From: Prostheceraeus crozeri
Taxonomy: Eukaryota; Platyhelminthes; Polycladida; Euryleptidae
Direction: 5' to 3'
Assembly (NCBI GenBank): GCA_907163375.1
Contig: CAJQUW010005592.1
Coordinates: 186,001 to 250,000, forward strand
DNA length: 64,000 nucleotides
Of this stretch, positions 20,534 to 34,300 are shown piece after piece. Position numbers and translations under genes: made by a program. Position 1 is the stretch's first letter. Each line of letters begins with the position of its first letter. A model generated the notes under the pieces. The model had not been told where the DNA came from. It worked only from the letters and a program-made list of their open reading frames with translations, and made no database searches.

Positions 20534-21170
20534 ATAACGTGTGACATGAAGTTAATAACATCTTGATATGTTGAATTAGTCAACAATTTGTTTAACATTC
20601 GTAGTAACAGTCAATAGAAGTAAGTTGATATGTAGGCCTAAATCTATTGAAACTGACAAGTTCATGATATGCACCATGGTATTTTTATTCGTACTGCGAA
20701 CTTCAAAGGTTATGATGAAGTTGAAAGTAAATGATAAGGAATATGCAAAACATGAAGCCTTCACATGGTCACAAAAGCAAATACAGGTAATAGAGCTATT
20801 GGTTCCTGGCAACCCATGCACCTATGGGTTGAAAATAAAAGCGAATAATCACGATCATATTTATGATCGTCTTTACAAAGTACACTGTCACCTACCTTGA
20901 TACTTACACAATAAGGTTTAGATGCTATTGTCAGAAGCATTATCAGTCACTGTAAGCCGCCATTATTCATGTACTGTCTGGCATAGCAGCCTGCTACCAC
21001 GGCGTAATATTGTCCTATAATAATATACATGTACGAGTATATGGTATCAGATTTCTACGGAATAACTGGTGTTACCTTGTTCTCCCTTAATGTTCCGGAC
21101 AATCGGACATTGCAGCTATGTACTGACTGATGGAAGAACGGTTGATTGATGCTTCTTCGTCTTCTAAGAT
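20534..21170. other. Intergenic, nothing recognised
   Basis: Two overlapping short ORFs on opposite strands (20576-20821 and 20625-20900) show no family resemblance. The 8-bp target duplication of the hAT element closes the stretch at 21163-21170. Confidence 0.35.
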
Positions 21171-21665
21171 CAGGGGTTCCCAACCTGGGGTACGCGTACC
21201 CTTTGTGGTACACGAAGGACTTTTGAGGGGTACGCATAATATGGGAGATTTATTGTAATTCATTTTTACTTTGATAACTTTCCTGTTCATGGGTCAGTTG
21301 AGCTGTTAACTTTGTGTGCATTCCGCATTGGATTGTCATCATGTGGCCTTGAAGCAACCGTTGCTAAGTTGCAACCACCAACTCGACCTCAACCATATAC
21401 ATATGCGAAAACGGATTCTCCACCATAGTAATAATTAAAAGCAAACAAATAGCTCGTTTGATGTTGGAGCATCGCTGTGCTTTTATCAGTTACGCCTAGT
21501 TAAATTTTTGTGTCACTAAATTGCGAATTTCGTATATTTCTACGTGTAATTAAATTTCAGTATGATTTAATTCTTGCTATTTTTTATGTCAGGTACGCGG
21601 AATAATGAAAAATCTTTTGATTTTCTACTTTGGGATACGCAGCATCAAAAGGTTGGGAACCACTG
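21171..21665 (+). mobile_element. hAT transposon relic with 8-bp target duplication
   Basis: The termini CAGGGGTTCCCAACC and GGTTGGGAACCACTG are classic hAT inverted ends, flanked by the perfect 8-bp duplication TCTAAGAT (21163-21170, 21666-21673). At 495 bp it is far shorter than an autonomous copy. A frame near 21402-21490 reads ENGFSTIVIIKSKQIARLML then EHRCAF, which matches the C-terminal dimerisation region of hAT transposases. It is therefore an internally deleted descendant of a coding element rather than a MITE of unrelated content. Confidence 0.88.
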
Positions 21666-21673
21666 TCTAAGAT

Positions 21674-24600
21674 CTATCTATATTCCACAGACGGGAGACA
21701 TGATTACTGATAACTTTTTGAGTATTTGCTGAAATACCTATCCAGAAATCCATTGAACTTTCCTTTCAGAGTTTAAAAGTTATGCTACTTGTCTAGAAAG
21801 AAGCTGACTCCTCAAACACGTAGTGTCGAGTAGGGATTACTACCATGGGATTCAATTAGTTTTTCTGAAATTTGGGGATTAATGAAAAATATGCCGGAAT
21901 TTCAATACTTAGTGCTGAGCATGCTTAAGCGGCGAGGAAGATAGACTTGCTCCAGCTAAGGATATATTACAGTCCCAAACAGCTAGTATCAAATTGACTT
22001 CATTAATCGAAACTGCACGATTTGAAACAGGAATTGATTCTGTGGTCTCAATTTCTCATGCACCGAAGGTTCTACGGATTAAATTATGGGAAATTAGGAA
22101 CCGTAGAGACATTCCGTATTCAGATTTGTCTTTCTTTTTTACTTTGATATCCCGCCCCACCCAAAGCAGGATGCTATACTAGCAAGTTATGGATCAAGTT
22201 TGTCATCAAACTTGCAACTCCCACCAAGTTGGGTGAAAATGTACATAATGCATGTAGACAGGAAGTTTAGCTGATCTTGAAACGCCTCAGACGAGATTGT
22301 TGCTGAAAATTGCATGTCGGCCATCAATACATCAAAAGACATGTTTCAGTCAGCATATAAGCGCCAGTCACTTTGATTGATAGCTAGCTTACTAGCTACC
22401 GTCTTGGACAATTGTCACCAATGTCCAAAGATATCCTTGTGCAATTTTGTCATTGTCATTTGCTTGGTCTATATACCGGTATATATATAATACTGATCTT
22501 TTTTCAAAGCAGCAGTTATTCACTTCAGCTTGATACTACTAATGCTGTGTCCCGGCGAGCGCGTAAATTTCATATTCTTAGCGTAAATGCGTAAATTGAG
22601 CATTGTAGGCGTAAATATATCATTTCATGGGGCGTAGATCAATTGTTGACAGTCTATGATTTCTGCGGATTTTTTTTTAATGGAAAAGGAGTGCTTAACA
22701 TACAAATCATCAAACTGAAAATGCTTTGTTAGCGCAACTAAGCATCATATGCTCGCATTTTATATCGTCTCTGTTGTCACAATGTCGCTTTTTATATTAC
22801 TCACAGATCATCTCAATACAGGAATAGAATGCAAATATCGAAAGATTGATTGATCCTAGGAAATGGAGTGGCCTGGAAGCTGGGCTGCTAAGGAAGGATG
22901 CTGCTTGCAAATGGTCGTTCAAGAATTGCTTAATCGCATAGGTGGATGGGGAGTTGTAGAAATAATTGCGGGCGATTACGAGGGGAGGGTTTTTGAGGCA
23001 GCGATTACGTAATCGTTGTAAGAAACAATGATTCTTTCCAGTTTATAGTGAAGAGTTTGTGTTTTCATTCTCATGTTTTTAAAAATGAAAATGAATATGT
23101 AAAACCATGCACACAAGCAGACGTTTCGTAACATGATATACGAAATCAATCCAAAGTCCGGAAATTTAATTTCAGTAATGAATTATTCGTCAGTAACCGA
23201 AGAGATGTCAAACTCACAATCATTATCTCTCAAAGCAGCAGTGAATACGTCAAATCAGGCTTGCCTTGGGAGCGGGATTTCCCATGGGAATTTCGATTTC
23301 AGTCACGGGAATTCCCATAGAAATGGAGAAGCTCTAATAGAGCTCATTGTTTCTTTTCTCAACTGTTATACGATTTCATAGCTATGATGACAGTTATGCA
23401 AGATATCATGATAATATCAGTCCTCATTTCTAAAGAAAATTAATTGATTAGTACACATTAAGATGATGTATGCTTAACGTTCGTAGATAATATAATAAAT
23501 GTTTTTTAAGTGATATTAAATTTCTCATCTTGATTAGGAAGCAGATTGTGTGATGCAATGTGCATGTAAGATAAAAAGAAAATATGCCTGGTTGAAAGTT
23601 TTGATCCTCGCACATTTGCATGTATTCTATTTTCAAACACGGATAAGTGGACTTGAGCTTGACCACTTTCCATACAGGTTAACCAAGCACCGGTGTCGTA
23701 TGAGCAATCATACTGGAATATACACTAGAATTACACATGTTCCAATACACCTGCATAGAGCAAATACTGTTGACGATCCACTTAATAGCGCTACAATTTC
23801 TACAAGCAGGCATCTTGCTTTGCTTTAATTCGAAATGCAAGTCAACTGCAGCTACAGTAGTCGGATGGCATGAATTGTAGACCTACTGGTATTTGCAGAG
23901 CCCTTAGATTTAATTATCTAATAGCATGCATGCTACCTAAAAGTTGTAGGTTCCATGGAGGTGTTAAGACGTGATTTAGGCATATCATGCATGTACACGG
24001 TAGACTTGCAGTGGTATAGAATGTCCCCTAACATAGCTGCTGAAGGTTTCAATCGGCTTAGTTTACCAAAGACACACATAGCTTATCGGAACTATTATGG
24101 AAAATAATCCTGAATTATTCATTGAATTATCCTAACCTATTATTGAAAATTCCTGCGAAAATGGGGTTTCCCATGGGAATTCCTATTGGAATCCTGTGGA
24201 AATGGGACAAAGAAATCTCTTCTCAGGACAAGACTGCCTCCAATTCATCTGTAATTGTAGAGGAAACTTGGCCAACAGTCTGTCTTTAACGGCCAGCCTA
24301 GAATACGATAACCATGTCGGGTTCTCCATGTAGATGTAGTATTATGGAATCGAAATTGATGCCATTTTGGTTGAACAATATGTAAAGCGTGGTGAGGCGT
24401 TGCTGACCAAGAATTTTATTTTTCTTACAATTAAGACCCTTAGATTTTCTAGCCTTAATCTTCCAAAATTAATCTTGTAATTTCATCGAAAATAATTTGT
24501 TTAGGATTTTTAAAGATCTTTTTTAAGGATTTAAACCTTCAAATTCTTTAATATGCGATGTCGATGATTATGAAGACGCAAGTGAAACTTAAGCTTGTTT

Positions 24601-24827
24601 GATGTCATTTTATATCAAATTGATTCAATTGATTACAAATTGATCAAATTGATTACTTCAAATTGATGTCATTTTATATCAAAATCGGTTTGCAACAATC
24701 GTTCTTTTCCAAAGTTACTACTATTGCATTTCTCCAAATTTATCGCAGTTGATGCATCATTTTCCTTTTAGATTCCTGAATTTGAATGTAGTAATGATTT
24801 CCGTTGTATTTTCATTTTTCTCAGGTA
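21674..24827. other. Region upstream of the CLC start codon
   Basis: No gene is recognised. GCGTAAAT recurs four times at 22560-22615 and resembles a cluster near 8170-8240. A palindromic TTTCCCATGGGAATT occurs at about 23278 and 24170. A 19-base direct repeat (GATGTCATTTTATATCAAA) lies at about 24601 and 24665. The CLC start ATG is preceded by a good acceptor (TTTTTCTCAG|GTA), so a non-coding 5' exon probably lies somewhere in this stretch. Confidence 0.35.
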
Positions 24828-25329
24828 ATGGAAGGATCACGAGAGAGTATAATTAGACGTCGAATATCCAAATATGGAGGTCCAATGGACCAGCCATTGG
24901 TGGACCCGGAAACCGCGTATCCTGCTGATGATGATCATTCGTTCTTCACCGTCGGGCGCGACTTTGAGAGCATTTATACGAACCACAAGTACACACAGGA
25001 AGAACGAACAACTCTCAGTGGCTATGAAAGCGTTGACTATCTTCCTGCTCATAGTCGGGTCTACTGCAAGTGGTTGGAACAGCAGCCTCGAAGATTAGAT
25101 TGGGATCGATGGGTGATGATGGCTCTCATCGGATTCTGTGTTGGATTCCTCGGTGCTCTTCTCCATCAATTCATCGATCTTTTATCAGAAACTAAATGGT
25201 CGGTAGCTCAATCACTTCTTACCTCAGAGAGTCTAGCTGCAGCTTGGGGCTTCGTGATCGCCTTCAGTCTAGCTGCTATCGCTGTGGCTGCACTAATGGT
25301 GCTGTTGAGGCCTAGCGCAGCAGGATCTG
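24828..25329 (+). CDS. CLC exon 1: cytosolic N-terminus and first helices
   Basis: Residues 1-167. The acceptor CTCAG ends at 24824, three bases before the ATG, so the start codon sits at the head of an internal exon. The N-terminus ends in the family box [14 protein letters not shown]. Helices follow ([20 protein letters not shown], then [20 protein letters not shown]), then PSAAGS and the donor GTAAG. A TTG upstream at 24804 is in frame but lies in the intron. Confidence 0.9.
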
Positions 25330-28300
25330 GTAAGATTGAAATACTAATTTGTGGATACTTACTGCCTCCCCTCTCCACACTTCATTGCATCGCAGCGTTC
25401 TTTCCTTGTTCCTTTGTACAGATTCACTTCGTGACTGCTGTTGAACATTACTTCAGTACTTACTCTATCGCTGTTAAAAATAATTGACATTACATATTGA
25501 GTCTTGAATTCATATTTTCGAACAATCCCCCGAAGTTTATGTCGGCAATTGCATATTTGACAGTGTGATCTTGTGTACATCTGTATTTTGACCTCATATT
25601 TGGCGAACAGATTGAGAGGCTCTGGTGACAAGGTAGCTGATTTACCAACCTCCGGTAGTGCTGACGGCGACATTTTGCGGAAACCCATTTCACCAAACTC
25701 CGTTGCGCCAATGGATGGATAGAGACCCTTTTAACCATTAGTTCGCCGTTTGCAGCAGCAGAAATCCCTAACGCTGAGAATCTGTTCACGGCGGTCAAGA
25801 CCAACATCAGTAGACACCAGCTGATCTCCCGCCTCTTCGGGCGGGATGGTAATGCAGTGGCAGTGGTGCAACAAATATAATGACATGATGAAAAACAGCA
25901 AAATTGCGTCGATTGCCTTGATAGTTTCATTGATAGCTTTAAAAAGATGCTTGAGCGTGCGGTGATGCAATGTAGCGGTAGATGTGTGTTGTCAGGACAC
26001 GAAATCGAATCACAGCATCGGAACAGAACTGGGTCTCGAGAACATCACAGACATCGCAAAGAGAAGGCTAAGAGTACCTTGGTTTGGTCTTGCTGTGAGA
26101 AGAAATGAGACACTGTTGCATGAGATAGAGTTGGATAAGATAAATTGCATGAACTGCTACATATATCAACATGATGCTGCATGTGGATGGCAATGGATGG
26201 TAAAAGTGGAGCAAGAAGACAGAGGAACTGGGAAACGTGGTGACTTAAAACGCGTTGGAGTCAGGAGGACCACGATCGTCCGAAATGGAAGTCAAGCAGA
26301 AACCGGAATCAAAGACGCATAAAGGGATGAATGAAATAATGAGTTTAATGGCTAGGGACTTGGGCAGCCGTTTTGGCGGACCTATCCTCGGACAATTAAA
26401 GTTAATGCCAGGTGGCCGCGATCTGGAAAAAGACTGGTATTCGATGAAAAACCTGAAGTTTTGATAGCTTGTTTCTTAACTTAAAATTGATCTTAGATAA
26501 ACTCAACGCATTTAGAAAATATGGCGTAAAACTAAAGCTGGCTATTGGGGAAAATGATGCGCTGAACAAAGATGATATAATTTGGTTGTATATCATTTTC
26601 AACGGTTTCAATATCCATCTTAACTTATGCATAGAGTTTCTCAGACTTCTCCACTGTCGGAAATCTTGAGCCTCAAATGATCTTGAGATGTTTTTGCATG
26701 CAAATTAAAATGAATGTGCAGTTATTACATAGTTGAAGCTGTATGTTGCAGGTTGCAAACATGATTTGTTAACTCGTGTTGAAATGTTTCCACTCTTGAT
26801 ATCGTTGGTAATATAAGCAAACATTTCGAAACGTTGTATGTTGATACAACTTAGCATTTCAATCAAAATTTGGCTCCATGACAGTTACTGTTATTACGGA
26901 GATGTACACCTGGTGCATCTTAAATCATGATCAGGATGCTGCTGCAGAATAGTTTCGTCACTGGTAGATTTACTAGTTGGAAGTAACAAGAGAATTTCCC
27001 CTCTGTTGTAGAAAGAATAGTTCCACATTTAGTAAAACCAACTGAACCAAAGTGCCGTAGGCAAGAGTTTTGGCTATTTTTGTTTATCAATCAATTCCTC
27101 GGCCAAACCTTCACCATTATCAAAACATCCTTCATCAAATAAAAAAATAAAACGTTATTGACCAGTAAATGCGACTTGATGTGGGTAGGCCCACATGTCG
27201 GTTTACACTAAAAGCATGCCTTCGTCCTATATTGAGTGGAGTATTGGATATCGATTTATGTCTTTCAGGTATTCCTGAGCTTATCGGATTTCTGAATGGA
27301 ACCTTAGTGCGTCACATTTTCAATGTCAAAACTTTGGCTGCCAAATTTGTCTCGTGCTTTTGTGCAGTAGGTGGCGGTCTTCCTATTGGACCTGAAGGTC
27401 CTATGATCCATATGGGCTCCCTCATTGGCGCTGGTGTGTCACAATTCAAATCAGATACACTTCGGATCCGATTGCCTTTTTTCGAACGGTTTCGAAACAG
27501 TGAAGACCGAAGGAATTTTGTGAGTGCCGGAGCCGCAGCGGGTGTTGCAGCAGCTTTTGGAGCTCCGGTTGGCGGCTTGCTCTTCTCAATGGAGGAGGTC
27601 AGCTCCTTCTGGAACATGAAACTATCGTGGCAAACGTTTTTCTGCTGCATGATTTCAACTTTCACCAATGATCTTTTCAACAGCGCCTTCGAGAAGTTTC
27701 AATACAGAGGAGATTTTGGACTGTTCAAACTTGAAAATTACATTCTGTTCCAGGTGCGTATTTACTTAGATGGTAGAGCGATTGTTGTAGAGCACCATGA
27801 ACGTCACGGTGTCAATTGTGCTCCGACAGAATCATGATGCGATTCGACGATACCGTATCGTATCCTGTTCATAGTCCTATCTGATGATTGTGATGAATAA
27901 TGCAGTACATTTATAGTAACAATCAGAAGTCTGAATGAACTTTCATGAAAGCCGTCCCTAGCCTCACATGTACTCACAATGCATTTAATTGTGATCTAAA
28001 TTGCCGTATTTCCTCTAATAAGCGCCGCAGCTGAGAGGTCAACGTTTTTATAAGCGCCGCACCTCTAGTGTCAAGAAAGCTAAAAAAAGAATGACTTATA
28101 GCTGTAGTACACATGACAACTATTGAGCTAAAAAAACAGAGACGTAGCTATCAATTATCAGACTGTAATGCATAATGAAATTTACCTGTTGTATTATGAT
28201 ACAATAAGTCACATAATAAAAGCATCACATTCAACTTTTTCTAAAAAAAATATCCTGGCCTACAAGTTGTTACCTAATAGTGACTATCAGAGTCAGGAGA

Positions 28301-31300
28301 AGGTCTCCTTTCTGTGGTTGTTGCTACACCGTACCATCGAGCACCGAGTCATGTCATAACTCATCACGCTCAAGTGTGATCCCTGTCCTTGAAGTTACCA
28401 TGGAAGGGAAACCGCAAATGCAGTTATCGGCAGTTCCAAGAAATTAGTCTCATGCTATGCTCAATCAGCGTCGATGCCAACGCGCCTTGTCGACAATGAA
28501 TATATCGGTAATGCAGCAAGAAACCTGCTAGATTAGTTTTCAGCTCTTATTGATAATTTTCCTTGATTATTGGTCATTTTCCGTACCTGTAATTATTGTT
28601 TTTCAATTTGGAAAAATGTCATGTAGAAAATCGCATATTTTAATAAACGCCGTCCTGTAATAGGCGCCGTACTTAAAAGCGGGCGATTGTAAATAAACGC
28701 CGAGGCTTGAAGAGATGTGAATATGCCTCTCGCTACTATTCAAGATAATAAAGTGCCATACAAAGAACGGGCGGCTTGTAGGACTCAGACTTGCGACCCC
28801 AGGTTATCTAGACCTGCTGCTGGGATCAACTTAGCTATGGTTGCTTAAGTGAGACTAATATCAACGGTTTGGATCAAGTAATCATCATCAGACATCAGTT
28901 TTTACAACATTTATTGTAATCAATGAAAATTTTGTCACAATTGTGACTGTCGACTTTTATTATTGCGAGTAGCAGAAATTCAATGTCCAGCGAGCATCGA
29001 AAGCCAAACCACATAATGAAATCTACACTGAGTGAAATGAAAGCAAGATCCAATTGCCCTGCAAAAGCTGTGTGTCTGGCAGAGCTCTAACCTACGACCT
29101 CATGTTATCTAGATCGGCCATTCTGACCAACTGAGTTACGACCGCTTATGTGCCAAAGAAGTTGTCATTAGCAATAGGATGACAACCAGTAAGATCTCAT
29201 TTACAATCAATGATTTTCTGACTACATCCTTTGATAAATAGGTTTAGTCTTTCGAGTAGCTAATGCTTGCAATGCCATGAGTGAGGTTTCTTAACAAGTC
29301 TAGGCGCAAAAAGAAAGCAGTCGTCCAAAGTGCTGTTTTGGGCATGAATAGCACCCTGTCATTAACAATGGAATGAAATGAACGATAGATCAAAGTGCCA
29401 CGCAAAAAAGATATGCGGCTGATAGGATAAAAGCAGACGTATACTGTAATTTTAATTATGCGATTAAAATTGCGTAATTGCAATTATACGATTTTAATGT
29501 TATGCGGTTTTAAGTTCAATGAGTTGCCACAACTATGCCCAATCAGTATTTAAGGATCCTTCCACATTTGTACGCCATCCTTGAGACTGTCTTCTGACGA
29601 AACGCGTCGGGTGCTTCTTTTTAACTTCTGTAACTTATTGGAATAAAAAGTCGTAAATAGAAGCGAGTGACTTCTATATTTTCAATTATTTGGAAATTAC
29701 TTATCTTGCAATCATACGAGTAATTACTGTAATTAGTAATTGTAATCAATCACATTTTAAGCCATGTAATTGAGAAGTAATTGCGATAATATTACGGTCA
29801 GCTCTGTTTACTAGCATGTGGTTATGATTACACTTTGGACATCGGCCCAGAAAAGGAAATGGTGGAGAAACGATAGTGTAATACCGGCACTTACCGTGAC
29901 CAATATCTTGATACTTTTAAGAGGCGTGCGAACAGGTTTCTGATGGGGACAGCTTACTCAGATTATAATCCGTTATTTTACTTCTATTTATTTAAAATAA
30001 CACAATTTATTACTTTTTCATTGAGTAGCCCATAGCTTCGTTCATCGCTCGTAGCTGTGCTAGGGGTGAAAATTATGTAAAAAAGCGATTGAAATGTTAT
30101 TGAAGGCAGACGGAGTAATTAGTAATTGTAATCAACAACAACTTGGAGTGATAATTTGTAATTGTAATCAGTCACATTTCATGAGTAATGGGCTCAAAGT
30201 CGCCGTATACAGCTAGTTGGCTTACCGATATGTGACATTTGCGTAGACTCTAATTTGATTAGGACCTTTCACCAATAAGAAAAGCTTCAAAGAAAATTCA
30301 AATTTTTCTACATTTGGTTATGCGAGCACAACCCAGCAATTTGGTTTCTAGTATTTGAATATTCAGAATGTATTACGATCAAGGATTTATTTAATCTTGC
30401 CTTTAGTGAAAGGAATACCGTCGGTATCCGATAAACCTGCGGCTGTTACGAGTAACTTCGATTGCATAGGAGTGCATCTGGTTGACGGATCGCTGTGTTC
30501 ATAGGTGCTTTTGCTCACTATTTGGCTTTCCTACAGGGGAAAGTGGGTAACCACTAAAATGAGAACTGGCCACAACACACAGCTACTGTAGCTATCAACT
30601 TTGCCGAACTAGCCCCAAAAATGGGAACCAACCCTTTTGCTTTATGCATCTTTATCTTGTCAATACAAAAATATTTGCTAGGTGATGAAAGTATGTTTGA
30701 AGAACAACAGTGGAAAGTTTCCGTTTGCTTAAATGTTTTTCTCCGAGTGCAAGCACGATTGTTCCTTTAACTTGCATTGATCTAGAGCATTTATTGATGC
30801 ATTTTAATATTTTTGGTGGTTCGCAGTGTTTTGAGCTAGTTCCTAGCAACAGTATTAATTCTAAATTTCAAAAGAGTCAAGATAGATTATTTTTTAATTG
30901 AATTCTTAATTTTAGCAAATAATTTGATGGTGATGAGATAAAGCTGCCTTTCTTACTAAATTAAGGGATAGTTCCCATTCTAGTGGTTACCGGAAAGTGT
31001 GAATGAACCCGTCGTATTTTGTCAGTTTTTTCTCTAGTCTTAATATTAACTGATTCAATATGCTGTTTACAAATTCCCGCATCAATCGAATCCGGATCAT
31101 GAATCAAATCATGACATAGAACCGATCCGGTTGATTCGGTAGGAGAATAAGGTATCAATTATTTTTGAAGTGACAAAATGATGGTATCTTGTGCTGTTAT
31201 AAAATGATCAACCATAACCAACTAACAGCAAATTTTCTTACATTTTATTACTGATGATCTATTCTTAATATAAAGAATTTCGTTGCAGGTACACAAAGGA

Positions 31301-34300
31301 ATTCCCGTTAATATTCTTGTCTTTATACCTTGCATCGTTATCGGCCTTCTATGCGGACTCCTCGGCTCCCTCTTCACTATTGTAAACCTGAAGATAGCCC
31401 GTCTTCGTCGACGTCTGCTAGCTCGTCTTTCCTCTCCCTTTCCACGAATACTTCGCTTCATAGAACCGTTGTTGGTCGTGTTTCTTTTTGCCTCAATATC
31501 TGTCCTCCTACCGATGGCCTTCTCGTGTTCACCTTTTTCCTGCGGAGTAACTGTGAACAACACCGAACGGTACAGTTCCAGATGCCTCACTGACCAACAT
31601 AATCCTCTACACACAGAAACGTCTGTTGTCACCTATCTATGTCCTCCTGGGACTAAGTGGACGGTTGGTGAGAGGACAGCCACTAATGCCAGTTACAACG
31701 AAGCGGCTACGTTGCTATTCTTGACAGGAGAGAAGGCAATTCGTCACCTTTTCTCCCGGAACACTCACTACGAACTGGGATATGCAGCTCTGTTCACTGT
31801 GCTTGTTCTGTATTTCATTTTTGCTTGCTGGTCGTGTGGTACAGCGGTCAGCTCGGGGTTGGTGGTCCCAATGCTTATGATAGGAGGCCTAGTTGGCAGA
31901 CTGGTTGGCCTCACAATGGTGCACATGTTTGGAGTTCATACAGGTGAGAAACATGCTTTTGACTTAAAGCAACTAGAAATTTTTCTTTAAATTTGCATGT
32001 TTGCATGATGTAAATTCCAGACCAGCTTTGACAGAACTTTTCTAATGTGCAAAAAAGAATTCTCTAAATCAAATTGTAAAGCAGCAACGATTGACGATGA
32101 AATATTAATAAATTCTGTGCAACTTAAGCGTTTAATCTGAATTCTTTTTATACCGCGATATAGATTCTGGGCTTGTGCCATATTCTAACTTGTACAAACT
32201 GGCGTGGAGTGAACCAGTAGCAATCGTTTTTCTTTATGTCAAAAAATGCATAAGAGTTGATAAAAAAATGGACAACCTACTTTATGAAAAGCCATCCAGT
32301 GTTACAACACATGAGCGACAAAAGCAACGTTTGAGAGCCAATGCTCCGAAGTTATGCTTGGTTCGCAACATAATTTTTGTGTTCATCTGCGTTTAGTAGG
32401 TGGAATGGTCGTTCGCATATTTTTGTGGCTTTTATGAAAACAACAACTGATACTTCAATATGAGTCATACATCTTTCGATGCCATCTTTTAAGTCACACA
32501 CTTTTTTCAATGATATAGGAATATTTAAATAACATTGAAAAAATTTCACTAAATGCTGACTCAAAACTTATCGAAAAACTGCTTCAGTATCAGATGCGTT
32601 TCTGCATTTATTATTAAATTTGACTTTCAAAGATATGACAAGCTGACAACATATTTATTTGTGCCACTTTACACAGAACACGTCGAGAAACCAATGTTAA
32701 AAGCACCATGGAAGATTGTCCTCAATTACAACCAGACTTGCCATCGATCTGAAATTTTTTATCCAAACAGTGAAGATATGGCCTGACTGGATTAAGTCTG
32801 TCTACCTTCTTATCCGACGAAACTTTGCTTGAAAATTAATGTGCTAACCTTGTCATGTATTTTATCATATTGCCAAACCTCTTTCATAACGTAAAATGTT
32901 CAAAACCTGTAATTGCTATAATTTAGTACAACTTGTATATTACTACAACCTGTGATTACTACAAAACCTTTCAAACGAGTGCGCGTGTAATGCGTCTACC
33001 AGTTGGAGTGCCTGGAATGCCACGAAATTCCAAATTCATGTTGCCGAACCAATTGACTGGACGAAAAGCTGGAGTGAGCTAAATGATACTTTAAATGCGC
33101 ATTGCAACTAAAGAAGTGTGTCTAGATGCATGTAGTACTTAATATAGTCAGAAATTGTAAAGCAACCGAATCATTAGTAGTAAGGTTACGAGTAATTAAA
33201 GTTTATGGAGTTATTCTGTAAGGAGCAATAAAAGCAATTTTCGGCGACCGCATAGTAATTTTATTCCCAAAATTTCGGCTTAGCCTTTATCAAGGGATGC
33301 AGAAAAGGAAATTATGCTGAAATTATCCTGAACGATGGCAACAAAAAATCAAATTCATAGAGTTACATGTGATTGTTAAGTTCTCAGCTTTGCTGAGTAT
33401 GACTATCAAATATGTGTCAATAAGAGGAGGATCAGACAGAGCATTAAACCAAATCAAACCGATTCAATAGAGGAGTGGCTTCGTAAGTTTTAAAACTTGC
33501 TGCAGCCAAACCCTCGATCACCTGCATCGACGGTTCGATGTTTTGCGCATATAAAAGGAATGGTTTTGCTGTCACCAATCTGATCCCATCATAGCAATTT
33601 CCAATAAAGAATTACACGTTATGCATGTGATGATAAATCAGCAATCTAATCGACTATCGTATCTGTCGTTTTATCAACATGGTCAATATTCTTTGTTATC
33701 CTTTTGATAATCAAAATATTCAAAAGTACAAATCAATAAATTTCTGAAGTACAATAGCAATTTCCTGAAGTGCAGGTAGAAAAAATTCTGAAGCATGAAA
33801 AAAAATTTCGGAAGTGTTGTAGCGTATTCAGATGATTGCCTGCATCAGCTGCATTTTCGTTACTATATTTAGCTTTTGTTATTATCATGACTCAGCATGG
33901 ATGCACGACTTGACAAATTCTGCAGATTTGATCCATACTGAGCGCATTCATTTAATTTTTAGCATTTGCTTGAAGATCAGTTGTTATTCTCATTGTATGC
34001 ACTAATTCTCAGAATGCCTGGCACACAAGGAAAAACGTATACAAGATGCAAGACATATAAAACGATTTTAATACTTATAAGTTTGCACTTTCACAAAAAG
34101 TTACAAGAAACTAACTGATAGACCTATATGTTGAGAAAGTTATGTGTTGGGACATGACCACAAAGGTTCTCCTGGATGAAGAGTGAAAAGACTCTGGTAT
34201 TCAGTGAATTTATCATTTTTTAAAAAATGCTTTTGTAGTAGCGGAAGAAATGAGACCCGTTGCATTATTTGTACAGAAAAGTGAGAGTAACGGACCAATT

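Larger units (their letters stand above)
27754..31288. other. CLC intron 2, dense in transposon remnants
   Basis: This 3.5-kb intron holds a GCGCCG-repeat element, two or three SINE copies, a Penelope-type end, TAATT-rich repeats, a truncated LINE tail and a small TIR element, each listed separately. No host exon is seen between them. Confidence 0.6.

Noticed and set aside
24804-24827. Upstream in-frame start for the CLC protein
   Set aside because: It is a TTG inside the polypyrimidine tract of a clear splice acceptor. The ATG at 24828 is preferred.
25359-25970. Overlapping minus-strand ORFs in CLC intron 1
   Set aside because: Three frames overlap without any recognisable domain, and the region partly covers the antisense of the exon-intron boundary.
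29065-29150. Possible tRNA gene on the minus strand
   Set aside because: Box A is good, but the cloverleaf arms do not pair and a related copy lies nearby, so it is a SINE head.
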